Positions 1 to 8,284 of a stretch of 24,551 nt of DNA are shown here, one piece after another; within the stretch, counting starts at the first letter, position 1; every line of letters starts with the position of its first letter. The DNA lies in NCBI GenBank assembly GCA_016256075.1, contig SDVU01000049.1:1-24551 (forward strand). Direction: 5' to 3'. A model generated the notes under the pieces. That model worked only from the letters and a program-made list of their open reading frames with translations. It did no database searches and was not told where the DNA came from. Position numbers and translations under genes: made by a program. The stretch is from Dictyocoela muelleri (Eukaryota; Microsporidia).

Positions 1-10
1 CTTCCGATCT
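1..10 (+). other. Illumina adapter remnant at contig start
   Basis: The first ten bases, CTTCCGATCT, equal the 3' end of the standard Illumina TruSeq adapter. They sit exactly at the edge of the window and do not resemble the AT-rich sequence that follows. They are most likely untrimmed library sequence rather than genome. A chance match is possible but unlikely at this exact position. Confidence 0.75.
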
Positions 11-1059
11 GTAGTAATTTTTAACTATTAATTTTTAATTTTTAATCCAAGGTAGTGACCTTTGGTCAGGCCATTTTACTGAAGTTGCCCCCATCAACCC
101 TATACGCTTCTCTGAAGCCTGGTTGAGACTGATTTTCATGGTATCAATGACTAGCAGTAAATTTTTTATTTTTATTAATTTACTCTGTTTATTATATTTT
201 TTGTTTAAATTGCTAGTTATTTATGATTTTCCGCTGGTTATATAGTTCGAGGCATTTTAACCTATCAAGTCTTATTTAAGTAAAATATGTAAAAATATAA
301 AGCAATGTGCATCTGTAATATAGAACGTTTATTTTTTTCAGGCTATAACTAAGAATCCATAATTTTGATTGTTAAACTAAAATTAATAAAATTTTAAAAT
401 ATGAAAAAAGAAAAATAGATTTATTAAGTCATTTAAATACATTTCCATTTTGGTTCACCCCAAATAAAACAATTGTTATTAAGTAAAAGGATGCTTAACC
501 CAACCATTTATCAATATGACAGTTTTAATCTCTGTGTTTTTTCTTATACAGGATTTCAATCCTGATAAAAATGCCTCAATGCATCTGTATGAGTACTTTT
601 GGTGCTTTAAATCGTCCGATGTATTACGACTATATAATGAAAAAGAAAAAAAATTTTAATTACAATAGCACAGGAACAACGAAGCTGTGACCCCGGACTC
701 CATGGCGATCAGAAATACTTTTAGGATTACGCACAATATTTTTGTAGATAATTAAATTATAAAAATATATTATGTTTTAGAAACAGTAAACATCGTACCA
801 GCAGTAATAAAAATATAAAATTATTAATATCAATTTAGTATACCATATAAACTCAAAAATAAAATTACCTGCTTAGAAATTATCTTATTTCTAATATACC
901 TAGATATATCGTGTTAATATAAAAATAATTTTAGTAGCAGCTAAAAAAATCCCCGGAGGAGAATTTTTTATAAAAAAAAATTAGTAGAATTCTAAAAAAA
1001 ATCTCCTTCAAATAAAATAGCATAATTACACATAGAATACATATATATAAATAATAAAT
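11..1059. other. AT-rich stretch without a recognisable gene
   Basis: No open frame of useful length and no protein motif was seen on either strand. Two islands with more even base composition stand out (about 40-160 and 680-735), but I could match neither to a tRNA, 5S rRNA or protein. The rest is A/T runs. Confidence 0.6.
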
Positions 1060-1782
1060 GGTGATGTTTTAAAATTTGATGTTGAGGAAAAATTTAGGGG
1101 TTTTTGAAAAAATTTATGGGATTTTACAGAATTGGGGGTGAATATTATCAACAACAATTTAAATATAATGAATATAATAAATTTATTCAAAAATATTTTA
1201 AATCAAAAATAATTTGATTAAATAAATTAATTTTAAAATAATCTAATTAAATAAGTTAATTTAAAAAATAATTTTTAAATAAATATTAAATAAATAAATT
1301 AATTCAAAAAAGTTTGTATAAATTACTTATACAGGGTTCTAAGAATTTTCAAAGATAATCGATGCCTACAATAACAAGACGACATAGAATAATAAAAACC
1401 ATTGCAATGATTACAATTATATTCCTTATTTAAAAATGCGTAATTACGCAATATAAAATATGCTTCTTCTTGTGCTTGCAGGCATAATTTATCTTCAAAA
1501 ATGCTTAAAACCCTGTATAAGTAATTTATACAAACTTTTTTAAAATTTATTTATTTATTTATTTATTTTTATTTAGTTTATTATTTTTTAACTAACATAT
1601 TAAATTGTTTTAATTTTTAAATTAATTTATTTAATCAAATTATTTTTGATTTAAATTATTTTTATATAAATTTATTATATTTAAATTGTTGTTGATTAAT
1701 ATTCACCCCCAAATTCTGTAAAATCCCATAAATTTTTCCAAAACCCCCTTTTTTTTTAAACCCCAAATTTTACATCATCGCC
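1060..1782. mobile_element. Hairpin (foldback) MITE-like element
   Basis: The whole 723-bp segment is one long imperfect inverted repeat. The left arm (1060-1395) reads GGTGATG, then a stretch ending GGGGGTGAATATT, then AATTACTTATACAGGGTT. The right arm (1450-1782) carries the same landmarks in reverse complement, in the same order. The two arms nearly meet at a perfect 14-bp palindrome, TGCGTAATTACGCA (1437-1450). No coding capacity is seen, so it would be non-autonomous. TAGAATAC occurs on both sides (1033-1040 and 1801-1808), but 19-26 bp away from the apparent ends, so it is only a weak target-duplication candidate. The superfamily is unknown. Confidence 0.85.
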
Positions 1783-3180
1783 GAATAAATTAAATTTAAA
1801 TAGAATACAAAAAATAAATTAATATTACATTTTTATCTTTATAATTTTAAAAAAGATAGAATAAATGTTCAACGATAGTTTGGGTAAGTTTTCGAAAATC
1901 ACGATAAGTGACTTTTCACTCAAGATACTTGTTTTCCAGTCATAATTTTTTTACAATAATTTTTTCCTTAAATTTGAATATACCAATATTTTAAACAAAA
2001 TATTTCAGAGTTACGAATTATAAATGAGTTTAAATAAGCATTAAATTTTCTAAAAGTCAGTTGTAGTTATTTTCTGAAAAACAGCCAACTGAGAACCCTC
2101 AGAATATTATTTATGGGTTTGTGGTAAAAACATCTAAACTACAATGAAGTCTCAAATTTACTTTTACCTTGATAAAATTATATTTTTTTTTCTTTATTAT
2201 CTAATTTTTTTTGTGTAATTTTATAAATTTTATTTATAAATATTAAATATTTATTTTTTTGTGTAATTTTTTATCATTTAAATTTGCAGAAGAGTTTTAT
2301 ATATTTTTACATAATTTTATTTTAAAACTCTAATATGTAGAGTTATCGTTTTTATATAAAAACGTGTACAGCGTACTAGCGGTAAAAAAATAAATGTTTT
2401 AGTATTATCATAAAAAAATCACAGAAACTTAAGAAAATGATTATGTGTTAAGAAAAGCCCGTTCATATATACCGAAAAATAAAATGTTCTTAAAGCAAAA
2501 ACTAATTTAATGTTCTCATTAATTGAGAATTATGGAACTATTAATATATAATATCTGAATAAAATTTGTCTATTGATTTAATTTGTATTTATCATAAATT
2601 TTATCTGTCAGTGTTTTTCCTATATGTAACAAGTCGCTTCTGAATAAAAAGTTTTTTCGTCAATTTATCGTAATTTACTTTGCCCGAAAACAATCTATAT
2701 TTCGCACATAATTAAATAACATAAATTATCTTGGAATAAATAACTTAAAAGGTGCATGCAAAGACTATTTTAATAAATGCACACAGGAGTTTTAAAATGT
2801 AATTACCACTTCCTATATATATGATAGAAGACCGTCTGTATGAAGATCGCTTATTACATCAATCTATACGTCCAGGGCAAGAGTCAATACATAAATTTCT
2901 CTATTATAAACTTTCAAACGCAATATTTATTTGACAGGTATATTCTATAGCGCCCATCCCAGTTGTTTAATCTCTTTCATCAATTGCACTAGAGCTTTAT
3001 CGAATGTTTTACTTTTCTACATTAACGCTTTCGTAAACTACTACAACACCCCCCCCCCCGGGAATACTTAATATCAAAGTCTGTTAGTCTGTTTACAGCA
3101 TACTGATTTCTAAACTACGTTTAAATGCCCACATTCTAATTTTTCGAAGCAATCATATATGATAAAATTTTATTATACAG
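1783..3180. other. AT-rich spacer with a poly-C run
   Basis: No gene, RNA or long repeat was recognised. An uninterrupted run of 11 C followed by GGG lies at 3049-3062, which is remarkable in such AT-rich DNA. A short richer island at about 2820-2900 has no recognisable coding or RNA signal. Confidence 0.55.
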
Positions 3181-3193
3181 GGTAATTCATAGA

Positions 3194-3230
3194 AGAATGG
3201 ACAAAATTCATAAAAGAATGGACAAAATTC
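3194..3230 (+). repeat. Short tandem duplication upstream of Merlin relic
   Basis: The 16-mer AGAATGGACAAAATTC occurs twice with a 21-bp period (3194-3209 and 3215-3230), about 80 bp upstream of the transposase relic. It could be part of a decayed terminal region of that element. It also loosely resembles the reverse complement of the TTATTCTTCCA motif at the ends of the neighbouring foldback, but the link is weak. Confidence 0.6.
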
Positions 3231-3308
3231 GGTAAATGGTACTTTCAAGCTCGTAATGGAATTATAAGCCCGAAATAAAATTTTTATAAAATAAAAATTT
3301 TACATGGT

Positions 3309-4027
3309 ATGAAAATCAGTAACAAAGGCATTAGAAGGACGTTTTTTTCCTCAGAAAGTGAATTTATGGATTTAAAACTTTTAGAACGCTATTTAAAGAA
3401 TGTTTTTTCCTCGTTGTTGTTACAAACCGAATTCCTGAGTATACTAGGATTAATTAAGAGAACAATGAGTTGTGATGAATTTCAGATAATGATTAGATAT
3501 TTTACAACAAAAATGATCATCTGATGGGTACGTATGGATATGTAGAAAACCTTGTTATGGATCAAAAATCATATTGTCGTGCCTCGAAGGGACGCGACCT
3601 GTTTGAATCAAATAAGTGTAAAGGGATTTAATGTTAACTTCTTTATTTAATTGTCTTTCCAGAGCTCGTCTGGAGTTCCTCAAAGCCTTCGCTCGTCGAT
3701 GGTTGCCTTGTACTTCTCTCATGGGGTTCAATTTTATAATTTCTTAAATACTTTGATTTTTCTAGAAATTTCGTGAAGAAATCAATTGCCAATTCATCTG
3801 TCATTCTTAAAGGGTCGTCACCTAACAGATTAGTTCTGGTGCACGACAATATTGAAGGTTTCTGGTCACATTTTGGGGTATCTATGCGTAAAGATCATGG
3901 TGTAGAACGTGCAAATTTTGACGATTGATTTGCAGAATATTCATTTCGAAGAAGGTTTTTTATGAAAGCAAATCATGAAAAGTTTAATGAAATTTTTATT
4001 GAAATTTCGAAATTATTTTTTAAATAA
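3309..4027 (+). pseudogene. Merlin/IS1595-type transposase relic (two ends only)
   Basis: I see two recognisable ends of an ISXO2-like (Merlin, IS1595 superfamily) DNA transposase. The N-terminal end begins at the ATG at 3309 and runs 71 codons, including LGLIKRTMSC. After a frame change near 3520 it continues as DGYVWICRKPCYG, the usual zinc-ribbon region. The C-terminal end starts with NIEGFWSH at 3848, where the family has its N-x-IE-x-x-W motif with the catalytic Glu. It continues MRKDHGVERANFDD and YSFRRRFFMKANHEKFNEI to a TAA at 4025-4027. An in-frame TGA at 3926 probably replaces a Trp codon. The central part that should hold the two catalytic Asp residues is not recognisable. In its place, 3643-3849 carries a 68-codon open frame on the opposite strand, of no known family. 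Clearly inactive. No terminal inverted repeats were found with confidence. Confidence 0.72.
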
Positions 4028-4260
4028 AATAATTTAAATATACATTTTTATTAATAATTGTTGCATTTTATTCTTCCATTATGTTATTCTTCCATTAAAA
4101 AATTAAAAAGAAAAATTTAATTAATTTTTTTAATAATGATTTTTATTAGGCGACGTTGCATTTTATTCTTCCACCACTTTAATTTGTTAATGATTTTTAG
4201 GACTCATTTTATTTTTCCACTAATACCTTTAATTATATAAGCGGAATAATAAAAACACTT

Positions 4261-4273
4261 TATTAATTAATGC
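4261..4273. repeat. SINE target-site duplication, left copy
   Basis: TATTAATTAATGC here is nearly repeated as GATTAATAAATGC right after the SINE (4734-4746). The opposite foldback arm holds the uninterrupted sequence GATTAATTAATGCACATAAT (reverse complement of about 5956-5976). This shows the pre-insertion state and supports the boundaries. Confidence 0.8.
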
Positions 4274-4733
4274 TAAGCCAGATAGCTCAGTGGTCAACAC
4301 TCTTGAATGTAATATTTAAGTATCATGGTTCGAATCCCGCTGACGTCACTCTTAAATAAATAATGAGGGAATGACATTAAGCGGTCATAACTATATAATT
4401 ATAGTATTAATATACTGTTGTTCCAGTGTGTTATAGCTGATCAAGACTTGGTTAATATGACAATGATGCAGAAGGGACTCTCTTAGGTGTAAGAATGAGT
4501 GCGGCGACTCATCTCGGCAAAAAAAGTAGTGAAAAATGAAAATTCATGAAGAGCCACTAATTACCTGTATCCTGCTGAGTCATTGATAGAACGAAGATTG
4601 CGTATACAGCTTGGCTTCTGGGTAGCTTAGGAAGTGACGTATTAATGGAACACCAAGTACCAAAGGTCACAGACCATGGTAGGAGACAACTCTCCGGGTT
4701 GGCAGCTATGGATGTTGTCAACATGTATTATAT
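4274..4733 (+). mobile_element. tRNA-derived SINE, full-length copy
   Basis: This 460-bp insertion begins with a tRNA-like head. The A-box-like TAGCTCAGTGG lies at 4283-4293 and the B box GGTTCGAATCC at 4327-4337, spaced as in a tRNA and suitable for an internal RNA polymerase III promoter. The acceptor stem does not pair properly, so it is not a working tRNA gene. The ~380-bp body is richer in G+C than its surroundings (for example GGCAGCTATGGATGTTGTCA near the 3' end) and ends in a short TA-rich tail. It is flanked by 12-13-bp direct repeats, as expected of LINE-style reverse transcription. The matching site in the other foldback arm is empty, so it inserted after the foldback formed. A second copy, about 93% identical by eye over 107 bp, lies reversed at the window end. 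No LINE that could mobilise it is visible here. Confidence 0.85.
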
Positions 4734-4746
4734 GATTAATAAATGC
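4734..4746. repeat. SINE target-site duplication, right copy
   Basis: GATTAATAAATGC matches the 13 bases left of the SINE at 11 of 13 positions. After it the foldback arm resumes with ACATAATAATTTTATA, matching the other arm. Confidence 0.8.
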
Positions 4747-6315
4747 ACATAATAATTTTATACATCACGCTCTTTTACTAGACTTCACAAGTGTGTTTTA
4801 CAGGGTTTTCAAAACTCATAGACCATTTTTTCAAACTTTACGACCCATTATTTCAAACTTATAGAGCCATTTCTTTCAGAATTATAGACACATTTTTTCA
4901 AAGTTATAGACCCATTTCTTTCAGACTTATAGACACATTTTTACAGAGTTATAAAAAAAATTGCCGGAGTTATAGATGATCCTCGACAATTTACATCGAT
5001 TAATTATATTAACCTCTAAATTAACCCTTATTTTTTAACCCCGCTTAACCCCTATTTCAACCCCTATTTTAACTCAATTTTTAACTCCATTTTTAACTCC
5101 ATTTTTAACTCCATTTTTAACTCCATTTTTAACACTTATTTTGACCCTTATCTTAACCGCTATGTTAAACGCTATTTTAAACGCTATTTTAACCTTCTTT
5201 TTGCCCATATTTTTTAGCCCTTATTTTTCAGCCCTTATTTTTAAACACAATTTTCAGTCCTTATCTGTTATTTCTTAGTTATAACACTTATTTTCGAACC
5301 CTTATTTATCAAACCTTATTTTTCAACCCTTATTTTTCAACAAAGGTTAAAAATAGGGTTAAAGACAAGGATTAAAAATAATGGTTTAAAAAGGGGTTAA
5401 AAATAAGGGTTAACAAATAAGTGCTAAAAAATATGGGTTAAAAAAATATGGGTTAAAAAAAGGATTAAAAAAATATGGGTTAAAAAATATTGGTCAAATA
5501 TATAGGTAAAAATATGGGTTCGAAAATATGTGTTGAAAAATAAAGGTTGAAAGAAAGGGTTAAAAAAAATGTTAAAAAATAAAGGTTTAAAAGTAAGGAA
5601 ATCTTTAGTTTAAAAAAATCGGGTTAAAATAGGCTTTAAAAAATAAGGGTTAAAAAATAGGGGTTAAAATAGGGGTTAATATAATTAATCGATGCGAATT
5701 GTCTCGAATCATCTATAACTCCGGCAAAATTTTTTTATAACTCTGTAAAAATGTGTCTATATGTCTGAAAGAAATGGATCTATAACTTTGAAAAAATGGG
5801 TATATAACTTTGAAAAAATGTGTCTATAACTTTGAAAGAAATGGGTCTATAACTTTGAAATAAATGGCTCTATAACTTTGATAAACGGATATATAACTTT
5901 GAAAAACCCTGTAAAACACACTTTTGAAGTCTAGTAAAAAACGTGATTTATAAAATTATTATGTGCATTAATTAATCAGGTGTTTTTATTATTCCGCCTA
6001 TATAATTAAAGGTATTAGTGGAAGAATAAAATGGGTCCCAAAAATCATTAACAAATTAAAGTGGTGGAAGAATAAAATGCAACGTCGCCTAATAAAAATC
6101 ATTATTAAAAAAATTTTAGTTAAATTTTTCTTTTTAATTTGTTAATGGAAGAATAACATAATGGAAGAATAAAATGCAACAATTATTAATTAAAAGAATA
6201 TTTGCGAAAAAATAATAAATATTCTTTAAAACTTGTATTATTTAAGGATTTATAAATTATAAACATTTTAATTTTGATGATTTTAATTTAATAATCTGAA
6301 TCGGTTATACAATCA

Positions 6316-6318
6316 CCC
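6316..6318 (+). promoter_or_regulatory. CCC start-proximal signal
   Basis: CCC directly precedes the ATG of the GTPase gene. In microsporidia a CCC- or GGG-like motif within a few bases of the start codon is a described mark of true starts. Here it supports both the start chosen and the proposed lineage. Being three bases long, it is only weak evidence alone. Confidence 0.45.
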
Positions 6319-6795
6319 ATGGTTTTCTCATATTTATTGAAAAAAATAAAATCGGAGAAAAAAGAAAAAAGAATATTATTTCTTGGGCTTGACGGAGCTG
6401 GTAAAAGCACAATTCTAGAAAAACTATATGGTATAAAAAATACTGGTCCAACATTTGGATTCCAGATTTATGAAGTTGAAAACCTAACTATTCTTGATGT
6501 TGGTGGGCAAGAAACAATCAGAAAATATTGGACTAACTATTATGAAAATGTTGATGGGGTTATTTTTGTTTTTGATATGTCAGATGGAAGGGATTTTTTA
6601 TCTTTATTTGAAGAAATTCGGCAAGATTATAATCTTGCCGGTGCAAAGTTTCTACTTTTAGCTAATAAGAGTGATTTAGTTGAAAATGACAATTTAGATG
6701 ATTTAAAATGCCTAGGAGTTGATGTTAAAAAGATTTGTGCAAAGAAAAATGAAGGTTTGAAAGAGGCGATTAATTCATTTTTATTAGAAATATAA
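6319..6795 (+). CDS. Arf-family small GTPase, Arl2-like
   Basis: This intact 158-codon gene encodes a small GTP-binding protein of the Arf/Arl family. The nucleotide-binding motifs are all present: P-loop GLDGAGKST (residues 23-31), switch-I Thr in PTFG (44-47), DVGGQE (60-65), NKSD (116-119) and ICA (139-141) as the base-contacting G5 motif. The stretches RKYWTNYYENVDGVIFVFD (68-86) and LAGAKFLLLANKSDL (106-120) resemble Arl2, which in other eukaryotes works with tubulin-folding cofactors and effectors such as BART and PDE6-delta. The Arl2 assignment is an inference. Residue 2 is Val, so the N-myristoylated Gly of classic Arf is absent. The usual Trp before DVGGQ is Leu. At 158 residues it is shorter than the usual ~180-184, mostly in the last third, as seen in reduced parasite proteomes. 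CCC directly before the ATG and AATAAA right after the stop support the ends. It is the only gene here with clean, conserved coding sequence. Confidence 0.93.
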   Translation: MVFSYLLKKIKSEKKEKRILFLGLDGAGKSTILEKLYGIKNTGPTFGFQIYEVENLTILDVGGQETIRKYWTNYYENVDGVIFVFDMSDGRDFLSLFEEIRQDYNLAGAKFLLLANKSDLVENDNLDDLKCLGVDVKKICAKKNEGLKEAINSFLLEI

Positions 6796-6801
6796 AATAA
6801 A
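6796..6801 (+). terminator. Polyadenylation signal candidate
   Basis: AATAAA immediately follows the TAA stop of the GTPase gene. Such tight packing of stop and poly(A) signal is typical of compact microsporidian genes, but in DNA this AT-rich the hexamer also occurs by chance. Confidence 0.4.
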
Positions 6802-7156
6802 TCGATCAAATTTTAATGTTAACTTTAGAATAATCTTCAAATATTTTCAGAAATAACTCTTCAGATAAAGTATATTTGTTTTGATTTTATAAGAAAGAAT
6901 TTTTATTTAAAATTATTTTTCAATTATTTGAAAGAAAATTGATGAAAATTGTATGTAGATCATAATTTATAAGTAACTAACATTATAATATTTTGCAATT
7001 TATAATTATTTTGTTAAGTTCGTTTTTAAAGCAATAATCATAAGTAGAGGCCGAAATTTAGACGGGTTCCCGTCCTTTTTGAAAACACCCGTCTTTTTGA
7101 ATTTTTTCTCAACACCCCCAAATGAGTAAAAAAAAATGTCAAAATATTCTGCTCTC
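6802..7156. other. Spacer without recognisable gene
   Basis: AT-rich. It contains one richer patch at about 7058-7095 with two GACGGGT/ACCCGTC-type hairpin-like words. No open frame or RNA gene could be supported. Confidence 0.5.
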
Positions 7157-8284
7157 GGCGCTTATGTAAAATTTGGGAATTTTTAATTTTTTTGATTTTT
7201 TTAGTTTTTTTGAAAATTCCCAATTTTTACATAAAAGGTGGCCAACCCATATGAATATAAACATCTTTTCAATATATGATGATATATTTGTTGATAATAT
7301 TAAATCAGTTGAATTCATGAAATCATATGGAATATTAAATAATCAGAAAAAATGTTTTAATTGCAATAATAACATTTTGATAATACGTAAGGACGTGACT
7401 CGATTAAACTCATTTTATTATTAATGCAAATTTTGCACTGTAAAATTCAATATTACTAAAGGTACATTAATTAAAAAATTTAAAAAACCAATGAACATAT
7501 TTTTAAGAGTACTATATGGATTCTCAATGAATTTTGACTATTGTCAAATGGAAAATTTTACAGGAATTAATCTAAAAACATTTTTAAAAATTTAAAAAAA
7601 AAACTATTATAAAGGTAATTAAAACCAAAATATTGAAATTTTTGAAAAAATTGGTGGTGGAAATATTGAAGTTTAAGTTGATGAAATTTCCATTTTTCAA
7701 GGGCGTATAATAGAAAATTCATCTTCCGAAATAAAACATACGCCCGGTATACAATGGTTAGTAGGTGGTGTATAACTTACCACAAACAAGCTATGCTTCC
7801 TAGAATTGGCGTCCAATAGGTTAGCACATACATTACAATGTATTTTTATAAGAAATATAAAACCAGCGTAATAAATCTTTACAGATGTTTATCCAAGTTA
7901 TCCCTCTGCTGTATCTTCATTTGGATCTTAACATAAAATAGTACCACATAATGCAGGTTTTGTAAATCCTGAAAGATACAATACAATCTTATTGAAAATT
8001 CGTGGTCACACCTTAAGGTTGAATATAAAATAAGAAGAGGTATTCAGAGAGAGCATTTAATTATTTTTATATATGAATTCTATTTTAAAAATATTATATT
8101 AAAAAGAGAAGTGTGTTATCAATATCAAATGGATTTAAAAAAATATTAGAAATTTTATTTAATTAATATAAAATACCCCTAAACGAATTAATAAAAATTT
8201 TTTTATGCATTTTTTTTTATTTTTTTAAATTTATATGACCCCCACTTTGGTTGATTAAAAATTCCCAAATTTTACATAAGCGCC
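7157..8284 (+). mobile_element. Merlin DNA transposon with 31-bp TIRs
   Basis: The element is bounded by perfect 31-bp terminal inverted repeats, 7157-7187 (starting GGCGCTTATGTAAAATTTGG) and 8254-8284 (ending ACATAAGCGCC). It encloses a decayed Merlin-type transposase. A third, imperfect copy of the end sequence lies inside at about 7213-7242 in the orientation of the right TIR, so the first 86 bp form a small hairpin of their own. Merlin elements normally make 8-9-bp target duplications, but I could not find one here. The undamaged TIRs beside a broken gene suggest either recent spread by another copy's transposase or simply slow divergence of short ends. Confidence 0.85.
7251..8149 (+). 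pseudogene. Merlin/ISXO2-like transposase, broken
   Basis: From the ATG at 7251 the reading matches the IS1595/Merlin transposase plan almost end to end. A zinc ribbon appears as CFNCNN, then CKFC after an in-frame TAA at 7422. KFNITKGTL follows, where the family has a conserved serine/threonine-Lys-Gly stretch. The first catalytic Asp is in VDEISIFQGR (codon 7680). QWLVGGV is the next conserved strand, and the second Asp is in FTDVYPSYPSAV (codon 7884). The Glu motif IENSWSHLK at 7991-8017 reads in a different frame, so a frameshift lies between the second Asp and the Glu. The C-terminal YEFYF stretch is in that same frame, ending at the TAG at 8147-8149. Several in-frame stops are present upstream. 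All three catalytic residues survive but the gene cannot be expressed whole. It is a separate, better preserved copy than the relic at 3309-4027 and differs from it in sequence. Confidence 0.85.

Larger units (their letters stand above)
4051..6189. mobile_element. Large foldback element built of minisatellite arms
   Basis: The two arms (4051-5340, including a later SINE, and 5341-6189) are reverse complements throughout, centred near 5341. From the outside inwards the layout is as follows. First come about four spaced copies of a TTATTCTTCCA-type motif (4060-4215, mirrored at 6020-6180). Next come arrays of a ~23-bp unit close to TCTATAACTTTGAAAGAAATGGG (left 4800-4975 in reverse sense, right 5700-5905). 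The core is ~15-bp units close to AAAAATAAGGGTTAA (left 5020-5340 in reverse sense, right 5345-5685). TTAA lies at both outer edges (4051-4054 and 6186-6189), compatible with a piggyBac-type target duplication, although TTAA is common here. It has no coding capacity. Its core and 23-bp arrays recur at 14858-15765, so it is a dispersed family. Confidence 0.85.

Noticed and set aside
1033-1808. TAGAATAC pair as target duplication of the hairpin at 1060-1782
   Set aside because: The copies lie 19-26 bp outside the paired region, so they cannot be accepted as a direct target duplication.
4277-4346. Functional tRNA gene
   Set aside because: A and B boxes are present, but the acceptor stem does not pair and the sequence continues into a 380-bp body with direct repeats outside, so it is the head of a SINE.
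4791-4979. Open frame of 62 codons rich in FFQSYRPISF repeats
   Set aside because: It only reads the 23-bp minisatellite of the foldback arm; the same happens at 14858-15064, 15953-16135 and 16482-16673.
5020-5690. Internal telomere
   Set aside because: GGGTTA words are always interrupted by A-rich segments and sit in an inverted core within an interior element.
4800-5905. CRISPR-like array
   Set aside because: Units are contiguous variants without unique spacers and are inverted around a centre; this is a minisatellite foldback in a eukaryote.
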